Source: Streptomyces candidus (GTDB lineage: Bacteria; Actinomycetota; Actinomycetes; Streptomycetales; Streptomycetaceae). Taken from it: a stretch of 64,000 bases of DNA. Location of the stretch: contig NZ_JACHEM010000002.1 in the NCBI RefSeq assembly GCF_014207445.1, positions 1 to 64,000 on the forward strand. The letters are read 5' to 3'. Position numbers and translations under genes: made by a program. The notes beneath the pieces are model-generated. The model was not told the DNA's origin, ran no database searches, and worked only from the letters and a program-made list of their open reading frames with translations. Positions 10,198 through 20,374 of this stretch are shown in pieces (position 1 is the stretch's first letter; each line of letters opens with the position of its first letter).

Positions 10198-13071
10198 ATG
10201 GCCTCACGTACGTCCGGCAAGGGTTCTCAGGGCACGACGGGCACCGCCAAGCCGCGCGCCGGCCGTACGCCGGGCGCTGCGAAAAAGGCGGCACCCGCCA
10301 AGTCCATGGCGAAACCCGCCTCGAAAGCTCCCGCGAAGAAGACCGCCGCCCGGAAGCCCCCGGCGAAGAGGGCTCCCGCCAAGAAGGCGGCCAGGCCCGC
10401 GCCCCGGCCCGCGCCGTCCCCCACGGGGGGCGTGTACCGGCTCGTGCGCGGGGCGTATCTCGGTGTCGCGCACGGGGTCGGCGCCATGTTCCGCGGCATA
10501 GGGCGTGGCGCGAAGGGACTCGACCCGGCGCACCGCAAGGACGGCCTCGCACTGCTGCTGCTCGGTCTCGCGCTGATCGTCGCCGCCGGTACCTGGGCAC
10601 AGTTGCGCGGTCCGGTCGGAGATCTGGTGCAGCTGCTGATCACCGGCGCGTTCGGCCGGCTCGACCTGCTGGTGCCGATTCTGCTCGGCGTCATCGGCGT
10701 GCGGCTGATCCTGCACCCGGAACGGCCCGAGGCCAACGGGCGGATCGTCATCGGTCTCTCCGCGCTGGTCGTCGGGGTGCTCGGTCAGGTACACATCGCG
10801 TGCGGCTCGCCGGGGCGCGGTGACGGCGGCGAGGCGATGCAGGACGCGGGCGGGCTGATCGGCTGGGCCGCGTCCAAGCCGTTGACCTTCGCGATGGGCG
10901 AGGTCCTGGCCGTACCGCTGCTGCTGCTCCTGACCGTCTTCGGGCTGCTCGTCGTCACGGCGACGCCGGTCAACGCGATTCCGCAGCGGCTGCGACTGCT
11001 CGGGATCCGGCTCGGCGTCATCGAGCCGAGGCCCGGGGAGCGTGGCCTCGCCGACTTCGCGGGGGAGGACGACGAGCGGTACGACGAGCAGTGGCGCGAG
11101 GCGCTTCCAGCGGGCGCGCAACGTCCCGCCGCGCGCCGGAGCGAGGTGCGCGACCACGACCCGGACCTGGCGGAGGAAGAGGCGCTCGGACGCCGTCGCA
11201 GGCCGCGCAGGGCGTCCTCCGTGCAGCCGTCGACGTACGGCCGTCCGCAGGACGCGGTGGACGTGGCGGCGGCCGCCGCCGCCGCGCTCGACGGGGCCGT
11301 GATGAACGGGCTGCCGCCGTCGCCGGTCGTCGCCGACCTGACGCAGGGGGTCTCGCAGGAGCCCGAGCGGACCTCCTCGGTGCCCCCGGCACGGGAGGCC
11401 GTGCGGCCGGCGGCGGAGGCACCGCCCGTCGAAGCGGCCACGCCCGCAGAAGCTCCGCCGGCCCCGGAACGGCCGCGTCCGGGCGTACGCAAGGATCTGG
11501 CGGGCGCGCCCCGCAAGGCCGCCGACCTCACCAAGGCGCCGCCCGAGGTGCCGGACGTACTGCCGGCGCGGGCCGAGCAGCTCCAGCTCTCCGGGGACAT
11601 CACGTACTCGCTGCCCTCGCTGGACCTGCTGGAACGCGGTGGTCCCGGCAAGACGCGCTCCGCCGCCAACGACGCGGTCGTGGAGTCGCTGTCCAACGTC
11701 TTCATGGAGTTCAAGGTCGACGCGGCCGTCACCGGCTTCACCCGCGGCCCGACCGTCACCCGGTACGAGGTCGAGCTCGGCCCGGCCGTCAAGGTCGAGA
11801 AGATCACCGCGCTGACCAAGAACATCGCGTACGCCGTGGCGTCCCCGGACGTACGGATCATCTCGCCGATCCCCGGCAAGTCCGCCGTCGGCATCGAGAT
11901 CCCCAACAGCGACCGCGAGATGGTCAACCTCGGCGACGTGCTGCGGCTCGCGGATGCCGCCGAGGACGACCACCCGATGCTGGTGGCGCTCGGCAAGAAC
12001 GTCGAGGGCGGCTACGAGATGGCCAATCTCGCGAAGATGCCGCACGTCCTGGTGGCCGGTGCGACCGGTTCCGGAAAGTCCTCCTGCATCAACTGCCTGA
12101 TCACCTCGATCATGGTGCGGGCGACCCCGGAGGACGTACGGATGGTCCTCGTCGACCCCAAGCGCGTCGAGCTGACCGCCTACGAGGGCATCCCGCACCT
12201 GATCACCCCGATCATCACCAACCCGAAGCGCGCCGCCGAGGCGCTGCAGTGGGTCGTACGGGAGATGGACCTGCGCTACGACGACCTGGCGGCGTTCGGC
12301 TACCGGCACATCGACGACTTCAACGCGGCCGTGCGCAGCGGCAAGCTGAAGACGCCGGAGGGCAGCGAACGGGAGCTGCAGGCGTATCCGTACCTGCTGG
12401 TGATCGTCGACGAGCTCGCGGACCTGATGATGGTCGCTCCGCGCGACGTGGAGGACTCCATCGTCCGCATCACCCAGTTGGCCCGCGCTGCCGGAATCCA
12501 TCTGGTGCTCGCCACGCAGCGCCCCTCGGTGGATGTCGTCACCGGCCTGATCAAGGCGAACGTGCCCTCCCGGCTCGCCTTCGCCACCTCCTCGCTCGCC
12601 GACAGCCGGGTCATCCTCGACCAGCCCGGCGCCGAGAAGCTGATCGGCAAGGGCGACGGGCTCTTCCTGCCGATGGGGGCCAACAAGCCGACCCGTATGC
12701 AGGGCGCCTTCGTCACCGAGGACGAGGTCGCGGCCGTCGTCCAGCACTGCAAGGACCAGATGGCGCCGGTCTTCCGCGACGACGTGGTCGTCGGCACCAA
12801 ACAGAAGAAGGAGATCGACGAGGACATCGGCGACGACCTGGACCTGCTGTGCCAGGCGGCGGAGCTCGTGGTCTCCACCCAGTTCGGGTCGACGTCGATG
12901 CTCCAGCGCAAGCTGCGCGTGGGCTTCGCGAAAGCGGGCAGGCTCATGGATCTGATGGAATCGCGGAGCATCGTGGGGCCGAGCGAGGGGTCGAAGGCAC
13001 GCGACGTTCTCGTGAAGCCCGACGAATTGGATGGCGTACTCGACGTGATCAGGGGAGAGTCTCCTTCGTAG
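10198..13071 (+). CDS. ftsK: DNA translocase FtsK/SpoIIIE
   Basis: 957 aa, ATG start. A Lys/Ala/Pro-rich cytoplasmic tail (1-65) precedes about four membrane segments (roughly 115-260), then a long low-complexity acidic/proline linker (about 290-450), the RecA-like motor with Walker [10 protein letters not shown] near 621-629 and Walker [10 protein letters not shown] near 733, and a C-terminal gamma winged helix (about 890-945, [20 protein letters not shown]) that reads polar KOPS-type DNA. The protein pumps chromosomes through closing sporulation septa in Streptomyces. The basic N-terminal repeat of AKK/APAK units resembles histone-like tails. A small hairpin without a T-run lies at 13084-13112; 13072-13329 otherwise holds only the promoter of the next gene. 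Confidence 0.95.
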   Translation: MASRTSGKGSQGTTGTAKPRAGRTPGAAKKAAPAKSMAKPASKAPAKKTAARKPPAKRAPAKKAARPAPRPAPSPTGGVYRLVRGAYLGVAHGVGAMFRGIGRGAKGLDPAHRKDGLALLLLGLALIVAAGTWAQLRGPVGDLVQLLITGAFGRLDLLVPILLGVIGVRLILHPERPEANGRIVIGLSALVVGVLGQVHIACGSPGRGDGGEAMQDAGGLIGWAASKPLTFAMGEVLAVPLLLLLTVFGLLVVTATPVNAIPQRLRLLGIRLGVIEPRPGERGLADFAGEDDERYDEQWREALPAGAQRPAARRSEVRDHDPDLAEEEALGRRRRPRRASSVQPSTYGRPQDAVDVAAAAAAALDGAVMNGLPPSPVVADLTQGVSQEPERTSSVPPAREAVRPAAEAPPVEAATPAEAPPAPERPRPGVRKDLAGAPRKAADLTKAPPEVPDVLPARAEQLQLSGDITYSLPSLDLLERGGPGKTRSAANDAVVESLSNVFMEFKVDAAVTGFTRGPTVTRYEVELGPAVKVEKITALTKNIAYAVASPDVRIISPIPGKSAVGIEIPNSDREMVNLGDVLRLADAAEDDHPMLVALGKNVEGGYEMANLAKMPHVLVAGATGSGKSSCINCLITSIMVRATPEDVRMVLVDPKRVELTAYEGIPHLITPIITNPKRAAEALQWVVREMDLRYDDLAAFGYRHIDDFNAAVRSGKLKTPEGSERELQAYPYLLVIVDELADLMMVAPRDVEDSIVRITQLARAAGIHLVLATQRPSVDVVTGLIKANVPSRLAFATSSLADSRVILDQPGAEKLIGKGDGLFLPMGANKPTRMQGAFVTEDEVAAVVQHCKDQMAPVFRDDVVVGTKQKKEIDEDIGDDLDLLCQAAELVVSTQFGSTSMLQRKLRVGFAKAGRLMDLMESRSIVGPSEGSKARDVLVKPDELDGVLDVIRGESPS

Positions 13072-13329
13072 GGCCCGATGGGCCGTACGACTCCATGGGA
13101 GTCACTCGTACGAGAACAGAGGCAACCGTTTCCCTTGCCGTCACGTCCAGTTGAGGGAAGGGAGGTGTCATGGGTTGTCAGCGGTGGATCCGTCGACGCC
13201 GCCGTGGTGCCTCCGGGCCGTCGGACCGTCCCGATGGCGTACAAAGACCGGCCTCCCGGTTGCCCCACCCTTTCGTCACCCCCCTAGACTGAACCTCCAG
13301 CAGGTGGCTCACGCTCGAAAGGCGCCCCC

Positions 13330-14172
13330 GTGTCCATCGGCAACTCTCCAGACTCTCCAGGCACCCCTCCCGGCAACGCCCCTGAAGACGACCGTCCTTC
13401 GATCGGTCGTGCCCTCCAGCAGGCCCGGATCGCCGCAGGTCTGACGGTCGATGAAGTCAGCACGTCGACCCGGGTGCGCTCTCCGATCGTCCACGCCATC
13501 GAAGCGGACGACTTCTCCCGGTGCGGCGGCGACGTGTACGCCCGCGGCCACATCCGGATGCTCGCCGACGCCGTCGGCCTGGACCCGGCCGCGCTCGTCG
13601 CGCAGTACGACGGCGCGCACGGCGGGCGGCCCGCGCCGACGCCCGCCGCCCCTCTGTTCGAGGCGGAACGGATCAGGCCGGAGCGGCGCCGACCCAACTG
13701 GACGGCCGCCATGGTGGCGGCCATCGTCGCCGTGGTCGGCTACGTCGGTTTCACGATGTTCAGCGGCAACGACAAGGAGACGAGCTCCAGGAGCGTCGCG
13801 GAGGGAGCGACCGCCACCGCGCCCGCTCCGAAGAAGCCCACCGCGGTTCCCGTCAAACCCGCACCGCCCAAGCCGGACCGCTCGGACAGCGCCATCGCGG
13901 CCGTACCGACGGACCGGGTGACGGTCAAGATGGTGGTGACCGGCACCAAGAGCTGGGTCTCCGCACGTGCCTACAACGGGCGGCTGCTCTTCGACGGCAC
14001 CCTCATGCAGGGCGAGTCGAAGACCTTCACCGACCCGCAGAAGCTGGACCTGGTGCTCGGCGACTCCGGGGCGATCCAGCTGTTCGTGAACGGCAAGGAG
14101 GTCCAGGACGACTTCAGTCCCGGCCAGGTCGAGCGCCTCACGTACACCAAGGGTGATCCGCAGGCGGGGTGA
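13330..14172 (+). CDS. RodZ-like membrane protein with N-terminal HTH (DUF4115)
   Basis: 280 aa, GTG start. An N-terminal helix-turn-helix of the Xre/HTH_25 type (about 18-90, [19 protein letters not shown]...) is followed by one membrane segment (about 118-138, [19 protein letters not shown]), a proline/alanine/lysine stretch and a C-terminal DUF4115 beta domain (about 195-278). This is the architecture of RodZ, which links MreB to the wall machinery, and orthologues sit between ftsK and rimO in Streptomyces (SCO5751 position). A cell-shape role is inferred from family only. Confidence 0.8.
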   Translation: MSIGNSPDSPGTPPGNAPEDDRPSIGRALQQARIAAGLTVDEVSTSTRVRSPIVHAIEADDFSRCGGDVYARGHIRMLADAVGLDPAALVAQYDGAHGGRPAPTPAAPLFEAERIRPERRRPNWTAAMVAAIVAVVGYVGFTMFSGNDKETSSRSVAEGATATAPAPKKPTAVPVKPAPPKPDRSDSAIAAVPTDRVTVKMVVTGTKSWVSARAYNGRLLFDGTLMQGESKTFTDPQKLDLVLGDSGAIQLFVNGKEVQDDFSPGQVERLTYTKGDPQAG

Positions 14173-14333
14173 TCACGCCCGTCGGCCGAGCTGATCCCGT
14201 CGCCGCCCCCGCTGCCGTTCTTCTCCGGCTGCGGGGGGCGTCTTCGCAGGTCAACGGGGGAAGCGGTGCGAGGGCGACCGGGGGCGGCCCCTCGTGGGGC
14301 GGGTGCGCGTGGGGACAAAGTAGTCTTGAGTCC

Positions 14334-15839
14334 ATGCCCGAACGCCGCACCGTCGCCCTTGTCACTCTTGGCTGCGCCCGTAACGAGGTGGACTCGGAGG
14401 AGCTTGCAGGCCGCTTGGCAGCGGACGGCTGGGACCTCGTCGAGGACGCCGCGGACGCGGACGTCGCCGTCGTCAACACCTGCGGATTCGTCGAAGCCGC
14501 CAAGAAGGACTCCGTCGACGCCCTGCTCGAAGCCAATGACCTGAAGGACCACGGCCGCACCCGGGCCGTCGTCGCCGTGGGCTGCATGGCCGAGCGGTAC
14601 GGCAAGGATCTCGCCGAGGCCCTGCCGGAGGCGGACGGCGTGCTCGGCTTCGACGACTACTCCGACATCTCCAACCGGCTCCAGACCATCCTGGCGGGCG
14701 GCAGCGTCGAGGCGCACACCCCGCGCGACCGCCGCAAGCTGCTGCCGATCAGCCCCGCCGAGCGGCAGAGTGCCGAGGTGTCGCTGCCGGGACACGCGCA
14801 GGAGGCCGCCCCCGTCCCCGAGGACCTGCCGGAGGGTGTCGCCCCGGTCTCCGGGCCCCGCGCACCGCTGCGCCGACGCCTGGGGTCCAGCCCGGTCGCC
14901 TCGGTGAAACTGGCGTCCGGCTGCGACCGGCGCTGCTCGTTCTGCGCCATTCCCTCCTTCCGCGGCTCCTTCATCTCGCGCCGGCCCAGCGACGTGCTCG
15001 GCGAGACGCGCTGGCTGGCCGAGCAGGGCGTCAAGGAGGTCATGCTGGTCTCCGAGAACAACACCTCGTACGGCAAGGACCTGGGCGACATCCGCCTCCT
15101 GGAGACCCTGCTGCCCGAGCTGGCGGACGTCGACGGCATCGAGCGGGTGCGCGTCAGTTACCTCCAGCCCGCCGAGATGCGGCCCGGCCTGATCGACGTC
15201 CTCACCTCGACCCCGAAGGTCGCCCCGTACTTCGACCTGTCCTTCCAGCACTCGGCACCCGGCGTACTGCGCGCGATGCGCCGGTTCGGGTCCACGGAAC
15301 AGTTCTGGGGGCTGCGGGAGACGATCAGGAACAAGGCTCCGCAGGCCGGCGTCCGGTCCAACTTCATCGTGGGCTTCCCCGGCGAGAGCGAGGAGGACTT
15401 CGCAGAGCTGGAACGCTTCCTCACCGGCGCCCGCCTGGACGCCATCGGCGTGTTCGGCTACTCGGACGAAGAGGGCACCGAGGCCGTCACGTACGACAAG
15501 AAGCTGGACGACGACGTGATCGCCGAGCGCCTCGCGCATCTCTCCCGGCTCGCCGAGGAGCTCACCGCCCAGCGGGCGGAGGAGCGCATCGGCGAGACAC
15601 TGGAGGTGCTCGTGGAATCCGTCGACCCCGACGACGAGGACGAACCCGCGGTGGGCCGCGCCGCGCACCAGGCGCCCGAGACGGACGGCCAGGTGGTCTT
15701 CACCACCGGTCACGGCTTGACGCCCGGTCGTATGGTCGTGGCAAAGGTGGTCGGCACCGAGGGCGTGGACCTCGTGGCCGAGCCGCTGCCCGGTGGGATC
15801 GGTGGGGCTGACGAGGTTCCTGAGGAGGCGGCCAGATGA
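14334..15839 (+). CDS. rimO: Ribosomal protein S12 methylthiotransferase RimO
   Basis: 501 aa. An ATG at 14334 is chosen because the UPF0004 domain begins at once ([17 protein letters not shown]); the frame is open upstream but not conserved-looking. The order is UPF0004 with cluster cysteines in LGC, NTCGF and GCM; radical SAM with Cys197, Cys201 and Cys204 (CDRRCSFC); and a C-terminal TRAM domain. The enzyme adds a methylthio group to the conserved Asp of S12 using two 4Fe-4S clusters. An insertion of about 45 residues rich in Pro/Glu (around 140-185) separates the first two domains. Its stop overlaps the pgsA start by 4 bases, so the two are translationally coupled. Confidence 0.94.
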   Translation: MPERRTVALVTLGCARNEVDSEELAGRLAADGWDLVEDAADADVAVVNTCGFVEAAKKDSVDALLEANDLKDHGRTRAVVAVGCMAERYGKDLAEALPEADGVLGFDDYSDISNRLQTILAGGSVEAHTPRDRRKLLPISPAERQSAEVSLPGHAQEAAPVPEDLPEGVAPVSGPRAPLRRRLGSSPVASVKLASGCDRRCSFCAIPSFRGSFISRRPSDVLGETRWLAEQGVKEVMLVSENNTSYGKDLGDIRLLETLLPELADVDGIERVRVSYLQPAEMRPGLIDVLTSTPKVAPYFDLSFQHSAPGVLRAMRRFGSTEQFWGLRETIRNKAPQAGVRSNFIVGFPGESEEDFAELERFLTGARLDAIGVFGYSDEEGTEAVTYDKKLDDDVIAERLAHLSRLAEELTAQRAEERIGETLEVLVESVDPDDEDEPAVGRAAHQAPETDGQVVFTTGHGLTPGRMVVAKVVGTEGVDLVAEPLPGGIGGADEVPEEAAR

Positions 15840-16546
15840 GCGGAATCCCGGCGTCGGCAACGGGCGGTACCGGCAGAGCGCCGGTGACCGGCGCGAAGCT
15901 GAGTGCTGCGGGTGCTGCGGGCAGCGGTGGTGCTGCGAGCGCCGGGAGTGCGGTGGGTGCTGTGGTCGTGAGGCAGGCAAGTCTCTGGAACATCGCCAAC
16001 ATCCTGACGATGGTGCGGCTCGCGCTGGTGCCGGCCTTCGTCCTGCTGCTCCTCGCGGACGGCGGGTACGACCCCATATGGCGCGCGTGGGCATGGGCGG
16101 CGTTCGCCGTCGCGATGATCACGGACATCTTCGACGGGCATCTGGCGCGCACGTACAACCTGGTGACTGACTTCGGGAAGATCGCGGATCCGATCGCGGA
16201 CAAGGCGATCATGGCGGCCGGTCTCATCTGTCTCTCGGGACTCGGCGACCTGTCGTGGTGGGTGACCGGGGTGATTCTCTTCCGGGAGCTCGGGATCACG
16301 CTGATGCGGTTCTGGGTGATCCGGCACGGCGTCATTCCGGCCAGTCGCGGCGGCAAGATGAAGACACTCGCCCAGGGCACGGCCGTCGGCATGTACGTGC
16401 TGGCGCTGACCGGGCCGCTGGCGACGTTCCGCTGGTGGGTGATGGCGGTGGCCGTCGTACTCACGGTGGTGACCGGTCTCGACTACGTACGGCAGGCGAT
16501 CGTGCTGCGCCGGGCGGGCCTGGCAGCGGAGCGGGACGCCGGGTGA
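15836..16546 (+). CDS. pgsA: CDP-diacylglycerol--glycerol-3-phosphate 3-phosphatidyltransferase
   Basis: 236 aa. The CDP-alcohol phosphatidyltransferase signature DGHLAR...G...D...D is complete (in [18 protein letters not shown] and the following ADPIAD). About five membrane segments follow an N-terminal Ala/Gly-rich extension of about 45 residues. It makes phosphatidylglycerophosphate, the precursor of phosphatidylglycerol and cardiolipin, in the membrane. It overlaps rimO upstream and the CinA gene downstream (GTG inside its stop), forming a tight rimO-pgsA-cinA operon. Confidence 0.92.
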   Translation: MSGIPASATGGTGRAPVTGAKLSAAGAAGSGGAASAGSAVGAVVVRQASLWNIANILTMVRLALVPAFVLLLLADGGYDPIWRAWAWAAFAVAMITDIFDGHLARTYNLVTDFGKIADPIADKAIMAAGLICLSGLGDLSWWVTGVILFRELGITLMRFWVIRHGVIPASRGGKMKTLAQGTAVGMYVLALTGPLATFRWWVMAVAVVLTVVTGLDYVRQAIVLRRAGLAAERDAG

Positions 16547-17130
16547 TCTCAGGTTCCGCCGGTTCTGATCCCGGCGTGACGGCCGCCCGCTCCGCTTCTG
16601 TCGTCCTGGCAGCACTGCGGGGGCGGGGGGAGACCCTCGCCGTCGCCGAGTCACTGACCGGCGGGCTGGTGGCCGGCGAGCTGACGGGCGTGCCCGGGGC
16701 CTCCGCGGTCTTCCGGGGATCGGTGACGGCGTACGCGACGGAACTCAAGCGGGACCTCCTCGGCGTCGTGCCCGGTCTGCTGCGGGAGCGGGGCGCGGTG
16801 GACGCCGAGGTCGCGCGGCAGATGGCGGACGGCGCGCGCCGGGTGCTCGGCGCCGACTGGGGGATCGCGACGACGGGTGTGGCCGGGCCCGAGCCGCAGG
16901 ACGGAAAGCCCGTCGGCACGGTCTTCGTGGCCGTCGCCGGGCCCGGCGGAGTGCGGAAAGTGACGGAGTTGCGGTTGAACGGCAGCCGTTCGGACATCCG
17001 TAGGGAGAGCGTGCGGGGCGTCCTCGAACTGCTTGCCGACTCGCTGGCCGAGGGATCACCTGAGAGGCCCGTGGGTGAACCCGCCGGGAACGCGCGGGCA
17101 CAGGATACGGAACACAACGGGGGAACCTGA
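16543..17130 (+). CDS. cinA: CinA C-terminal domain protein (PncC-type nicotinamide-nucleotide amidase)
   Basis: 195 aa. GTG start at 16543 overlaps the pgsA stop. The protein is a stand-alone CinA C-terminal domain, with [37 protein letters not shown] and the TGVAGP loop that are the family's hallmark substrate-pocket motifs. Members deamidate nicotinamide mononucleotide in NAD salvage. The N-terminal MoaB-like half found in long CinA proteins is absent, as is normal in actinobacteria. The order pgsA-cinA-clgR is conserved across actinobacteria. The Pro/Glu-rich last 25 residues look disordered. Confidence 0.88.
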   Translation: MISGSAGSDPGVTAARSASVVLAALRGRGETLAVAESLTGGLVAGELTGVPGASAVFRGSVTAYATELKRDLLGVVPGLLRERGAVDAEVARQMADGARRVLGADWGIATTGVAGPEPQDGKPVGTVFVAVAGPGGVRKVTELRLNGSRSDIRRESVRGVLELLADSLAEGSPERPVGEPAGNARAQDTEHNGGT

Positions 17131-17239
17131 TGTTTGCAGCCCTGAGTGAACACGACACCACTCCCCGCACGGCCGCAGCGCGAGGCGGTACGGTGGGGCG
17201 TGAAGGATGCGGCTACGCGGTCCGAGGAGGGAGCCACCG

Positions 17240-17653
17240 ATGATTCTGCTCCGTCGCCTGTTGGGTGACGTGCTGCGTCGGCAGCGCCAGCGCCAGGGCC
17301 GTACTCTGCGCGAAGTCTCCTCGTCCGCCCGGGTTTCGCTCGGCTATCTCTCCGAGGTGGAGCGGGGGCAGAAGGAGGCATCCTCCGAGCTGCTTTCCGC
17401 GATCTGCGACGCGCTTGATGTACGGATGTCCGAGCTCATGCGGGAAGTGAGCGACGAACTCTCCCTGGCCGAACTGGCGGCGTCGGCTGCGGCCGGCGAA
17501 ACGCCGGTACGTGCGCCGGTACGACCGATGCTCAATTCCGTCTCCGTGACGTCCGTTCCCGGGGTGACCGGTGTTTCCGGTATGCCCGGTGTGCAGACCG
17601 AGCGAGTGACGATCAAGGCACCTGCGGAAGCGGTGGGCGTCGTCGCTGCTTAG
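17240..17653 (+). CDS. clgR: ClgR: Xre-family activator of clp and lon protease genes
   Basis: 137 aa. The ATG at 17240 is preceded by GAGGAGGGAG, which decides the start. Xre-type helix-turn-helix at about 10-68 ([32 protein letters not shown]). The C-terminal part is Val/Thr/Pro-rich and ends in Val-Val-Ala-Ala. Location directly after pgsA and cinA matches clgR in corynebacteria, mycobacteria and Streptomyces, where it activates clpP1P2, clpC and lon. In S. lividans ClgR is reported to be degraded by ClpP through its terminal Ala residues; those residues are present here, so the same feedback is expected. I see no ClgR operator in its own 109-base leader. Confidence 0.87.
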   Translation: MILLRRLLGDVLRRQRQRQGRTLREVSSSARVSLGYLSEVERGQKEASSELLSAICDALDVRMSELMREVSDELSLAELAASAAAGETPVRAPVRPMLNSVSVTSVPGVTGVSGMPGVQTERVTIKAPAEAVGVVAA

Positions 17654-17713
17654 CGGGCCGAATGTGCGGAACGTGCTGCGTTTGCACGCGCCGCCACTGG
17701 AGTACAGCGTGGG

Positions 17714-17769
17714 CCGGGGCCCTGAACGACCTCTCGAACAACGAGCGGGCGGTCAGGGCCCCGGTCTTT
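17714..17769 (+). terminator. clgR terminator
   Basis: A perfect 12-bp stem (CCGGGGCCCTGA 17714-17725 with TCAGGGCCCCGG 17753-17764) is followed by TCTTTG. The loop is 27 bases. It closes the rimO-pgsA-cinA-clgR transcript. Confidence 0.78.
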
Positions 17770-17918
17770 GTGCTGCCCGGTGGGGCACGGCGTCCCGGAC
17801 TCTTCGGAACCTGAACGGTCCACTGCCGCTTCGGCACCCCGAATGACCGAATTGGATCGGTTGTGGCAGGGTTGATAGGGAGGATTCAGGTTTCTTCGTT
17901 GTCTGAGGAGGACACTCC

Positions 17919-18389
17919 ATGTCTGTCGTGAAGAGCACCCTGCCCGAGGCCGACCTCAAGACGGTCGGTGAGGCGCTGCAGGGCGCCCTGGTGGACCTGG
18001 TCGATCTGTCGCTGGTCGCCAAGCAGGTGCACTGGAACGTGGTGGGACCGCGATTCCGCTCCGTTCACCTCCAGCTCGACGATGTCGTCGCCTCGGCGCG
18101 GCTGCACTCCGACTCGGTCGCCGAGCGGGCCTCCGCGCTGGGGATCAACCCCGACGGACGGGCCGCCACCGTCTCCTCGTCCAGCGCGATCCAGGAGACG
18201 CCGACGGGATGGATCAAGGACACCGACGCGGTGCGGATCCTGGTGGACGCGCTCGGCGCCGTGATCCTGCGGATGCGCGAGCGGATCGAGGCGACGGAGG
18301 GGCCCGACGCCGTCACCCAGGACCTGATCATCGGACTCACCGCGGACCTGGAGAAGCATGCCTGGATGTTCCAGGCCGAGAGTGCGTGA
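17919..18389 (+). CDS. dpsB: Dps-family ferritin-like protein, DpsB type
   Basis: 156 aa; ATG start with GAGGAGG upstream. Ferritin-like four-helix fold with the inter-subunit ferroxidase ligands His38, His50, Asp65 and Glu69 all conserved. It lacks the Lys-rich N- or C-terminal tail that lets some Dps proteins bind DNA. The locus next to clgR corresponds to S. coelicolor SCO5756, named DpsB, one of three Dps paralogues with roles in nucleoid compaction during sporulation. The name rests on that synteny. Oxidises and stores Fe(II), limiting hydroxyl radical formation. Confidence 0.85.
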   Translation: MSVVKSTLPEADLKTVGEALQGALVDLVDLSLVAKQVHWNVVGPRFRSVHLQLDDVVASARLHSDSVAERASALGINPDGRAATVSSSSAIQETPTGWIKDTDAVRILVDALGAVILRMRERIEATEGPDAVTQDLIIGLTADLEKHAWMFQAESA

Positions 18390-18540
18390 CGGAGTCCGAG
18401 CCGTCCGGGGGCCCGGAGCGAGGCGTACGGGGTGCGGGGCGCGCCGGTGGCGCAGGGGGGCATTGAGAGGCTCCCGGTGCTTCCGGTGCGCCCTCCCGTA
18501 CGGGAAAGCCCGCGTCTAACGTCGGTCGGAGGAGGCAGCC

Positions 18541-18930
18541 ATGGTGTGGCGCGACTTCTTGGGCGGCAAGGGTGTGCGGGATGTGCGGGGCGTGCGCCGA
18601 GCGGCGCTGGGAGCCCTGGGGCTGGTGCTCGGGGCGGTGTGGTGGTGGGCGGTATTGCGACTGGTGCTGGTGCCCGGGAGGGCCGGCCTGGTGGAGGGCG
18701 CGGTGGCGGCCGGCGGGTGGGGGTTGAGCCTGCTGCCGGTGCATGTGGCGGCACGGGGGCCGACGGGGCGCGGGGCGGCTGCCGGCGGGGGGAGGGGGGC
18801 CGGGTTGGCGGGGGGCGGGGCGGGTGTCTCCGGGGCGGGCGCGCGACGCCCGGTGGCGGGCGCGAGCCCGGGGGTGTGCACCGGGGCACCGCGACGCCGC
18901 CGTTGGGGCAAAGGATCTGGCCGGTCGTGA
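18541..18930 (+). CDS. Small membrane protein of unknown function
   Basis: 129 aa if read to its stop; start ATG at 18541 is well supported by GGAGGAGG about 5 bases upstream. Two membrane segments at about 20-45 (rich in Trp and Val) and 50-72, after a basic N-terminus with DVRGVRRAALGA. After about residue 80 the sequence becomes Gly/Ala/Arg low complexity and overlaps the antisense SDR remnant, so the original C-terminus may have been shorter and the frame extended through decayed DNA. I do not recognise a family. Confidence 0.5.
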   Translation: MVWRDFLGGKGVRDVRGVRRAALGALGLVLGAVWWWAVLRLVLVPGRAGLVEGAVAAGGWGLSLLPVHVAARGPTGRGAAAGGGRGAGLAGGGAGVSGAGARRPVAGASPGVCTGAPRRRRWGKGSGRS

Positions 18931-19207
18931 ACGCGGCGGCATCCGAGGCGAGGTACAGGATCGCGTGGGCGCCGTCCTCGGGCTCACCGACGCGGCCGAG
19001 CGGGGTCATGCGGGTCACGGAGCTTCCGCGCGCTGCTGGGGGGGGATCGTGCCGGGCGGTCATGGGGGGTACGGGTCCACGTCTCGGTCCGCGCAGTGGA
19101 CGGTGGCGCCCGCTTCGGCCAGGAGGACGGAGGTCGCGCGGCCGATGCCGCCGGCGGCGCCGGTGATGAACGCGGTGCGGTCGGCGAAGTCGTACGCCGA
19201 CCGCCGC
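18889..19207 (-). pseudogene. Remnant of a short-chain dehydrogenase/reductase
   Basis: Two pieces of one SDR gene remain. The first encodes the N-terminal Rossmann start (AFITGAAGGIGRATSVLL, about 19207-19075) and then hits a stop near 19060. The second, in another frame, encodes the characteristic C-terminal end (TPLGRVGEPEDGAHAI and TTGQILCPNGG, about 19020-18889). The central 150-170 residues, with the Asn-Ser-Tyr-Lys catalytic site, are missing. It is therefore an internal deletion with frameshift and cannot make an active enzyme. The original start and stop cannot be placed confidently. Confidence 0.75.
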
Positions 19208-19271
19208 AAGGGTGGCGCGCCTCGTTCCCAGAGGGGCGTGGAGCGACCGTAAGCCCGGAGCTGATGGAGCG

Positions 19272-20102
19272 TCAGTTGACCGGGCCATGTTGGCAGTTCG
19301 GGCACCAGTAGGTCGGACGCTCGCGGGAGCCGTCGCCCTGGTCGGCCTTGCGGATCGGGGTGGCACAGCGGAGACAGGGACGCGACTCCCGGCCGTAGAC
19401 GTAGAGACGGTCGGTGGACATGCGGCGGGGGAGGGGGGCGGTGCGCGGAACAGTGGTGGTGCGGTCCGTGCGGTCCTTGTTGACGTCCAGGAGGCGGTGG
19501 GCGGTGGCGACGAGCCGGACCGGGAGGTCGGGAGCGAGGTCGCCGACCGGGAGCCACGGGGTGACCCGCGCGAGGAAGCAGAGTTCGGACTTGTAGACGT
19601 TGCCGATGCCCGCGAGATTGCGTTGGTCGAGGAGGGCTTCCCCCACGGCGCGGTCGGGAACGGCCAGGAGGTTGCGGACGGCCTCGTCCTGGAGCGGCTC
19701 GCCCCAGAAAGGGGACAGGAGATCCGGGCCGAGGTGGCCGATGGCGGTGGGCTCGTCGGCGGTGTGCAGGAGTTCGAGGACGGGGAGGCGGTAGCCGACG
19801 GCTGTCGCGTCCGCGTTCTGGAGGACTGCGCGGATCTGGTGGGAGGGGCCGCCGCGCCAGGGCTCGCCGGGGGCGAAGATCCGCCAGGAGCCGTCCATGC
19901 GCAGGTGCGAGTGGAGGGTGAGGCCGCCCTCGATCCGTGCGAGGAGGTGCTTGCCGTACGGGGTGACGTCGAGAACCTCGCGGCCCGTCAGGTCGGAGGT
20001 GGCGAACCGGGGGACGCGTAGGTCGGAGCGGGTGAGGGGGCGGCCGGCCAGGGCGGCGTGCAGGCGGTGGGCGGCGAGCCAGACGGTGTCTCCTTCGGGC
20101 AT
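19272..20102 (-). CDS. nei: Endonuclease VIII-like DNA glycosylase (Fpg/Nei family)
   Basis: 276 aa. The N-terminus MPEGDTVW gives the catalytic Pro2 (amino-terminal nucleophile) and Glu3 of the Fpg/Nei family. The H2TH region is at about 160-200 (NLAGIGNVYKSE with its catalytic-loop Asn), and a C-terminal zinc finger has CLRC...WCPNC. It removes oxidised pyrimidines and cleaves the abasic site. The gene is followed upstream on the same strand by lhr; the nei-lhr pair is conserved in actinobacteria, suggesting coupled repair. The 272 bases between them (20103-20374) are GC-rich and I see no gene or clear signal in them. Confidence 0.9.
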   Translation of the reverse strand: MPEGDTVWLAAHRLHAALAGRPLTRSDLRVPRFATSDLTGREVLDVTPYGKHLLARIEGGLTLHSHLRMDGSWRIFAPGEPWRGGPSHQIRAVLQNADATAVGYRLPVLELLHTADEPTAIGHLGPDLLSPFWGEPLQDEAVRNLLAVPDRAVGEALLDQRNLAGIGNVYKSELCFLARVTPWLPVGDLAPDLPVRLVATAHRLLDVNKDRTDRTTTVPRTAPLPRRMSTDRLYVYGRESRPCLRCATPIRKADQGDGSRERPTYWCPNCQHGPVN

Positions 20103-20374
20103 GACTCCATGATGCGGGGCGGGGCGGACGGGGGCGGCCTCGACGGTGTTCTGGGGAGGGGCTTGGGGACGGGAGATGGAGCTGGCACAGCGGTGAGGGG
20201 TGGTGAGGGGCGCCGGGGGCGGGGGCGTGCCGGGGTGCCTGGGCGGGTGTGGGGCCCCGGGGGTGGTCTGTGGTGCCCTGGCGGTGCGTGCGGGCGAAGC
20301 ACAGGGCGGCGTGGGCGTGTTCGCGGGGCGGCGGGGTGCGCGGTTCCCGGGCCTTGGGGAGGGGTGGGCGAGGG

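Noticed and set aside
13078..13287. Small ORF in the ftsK-RodZ gap
   Set aside because: No ribosome binding site and no recognisable composition; it lies over a hairpin and promoter region.
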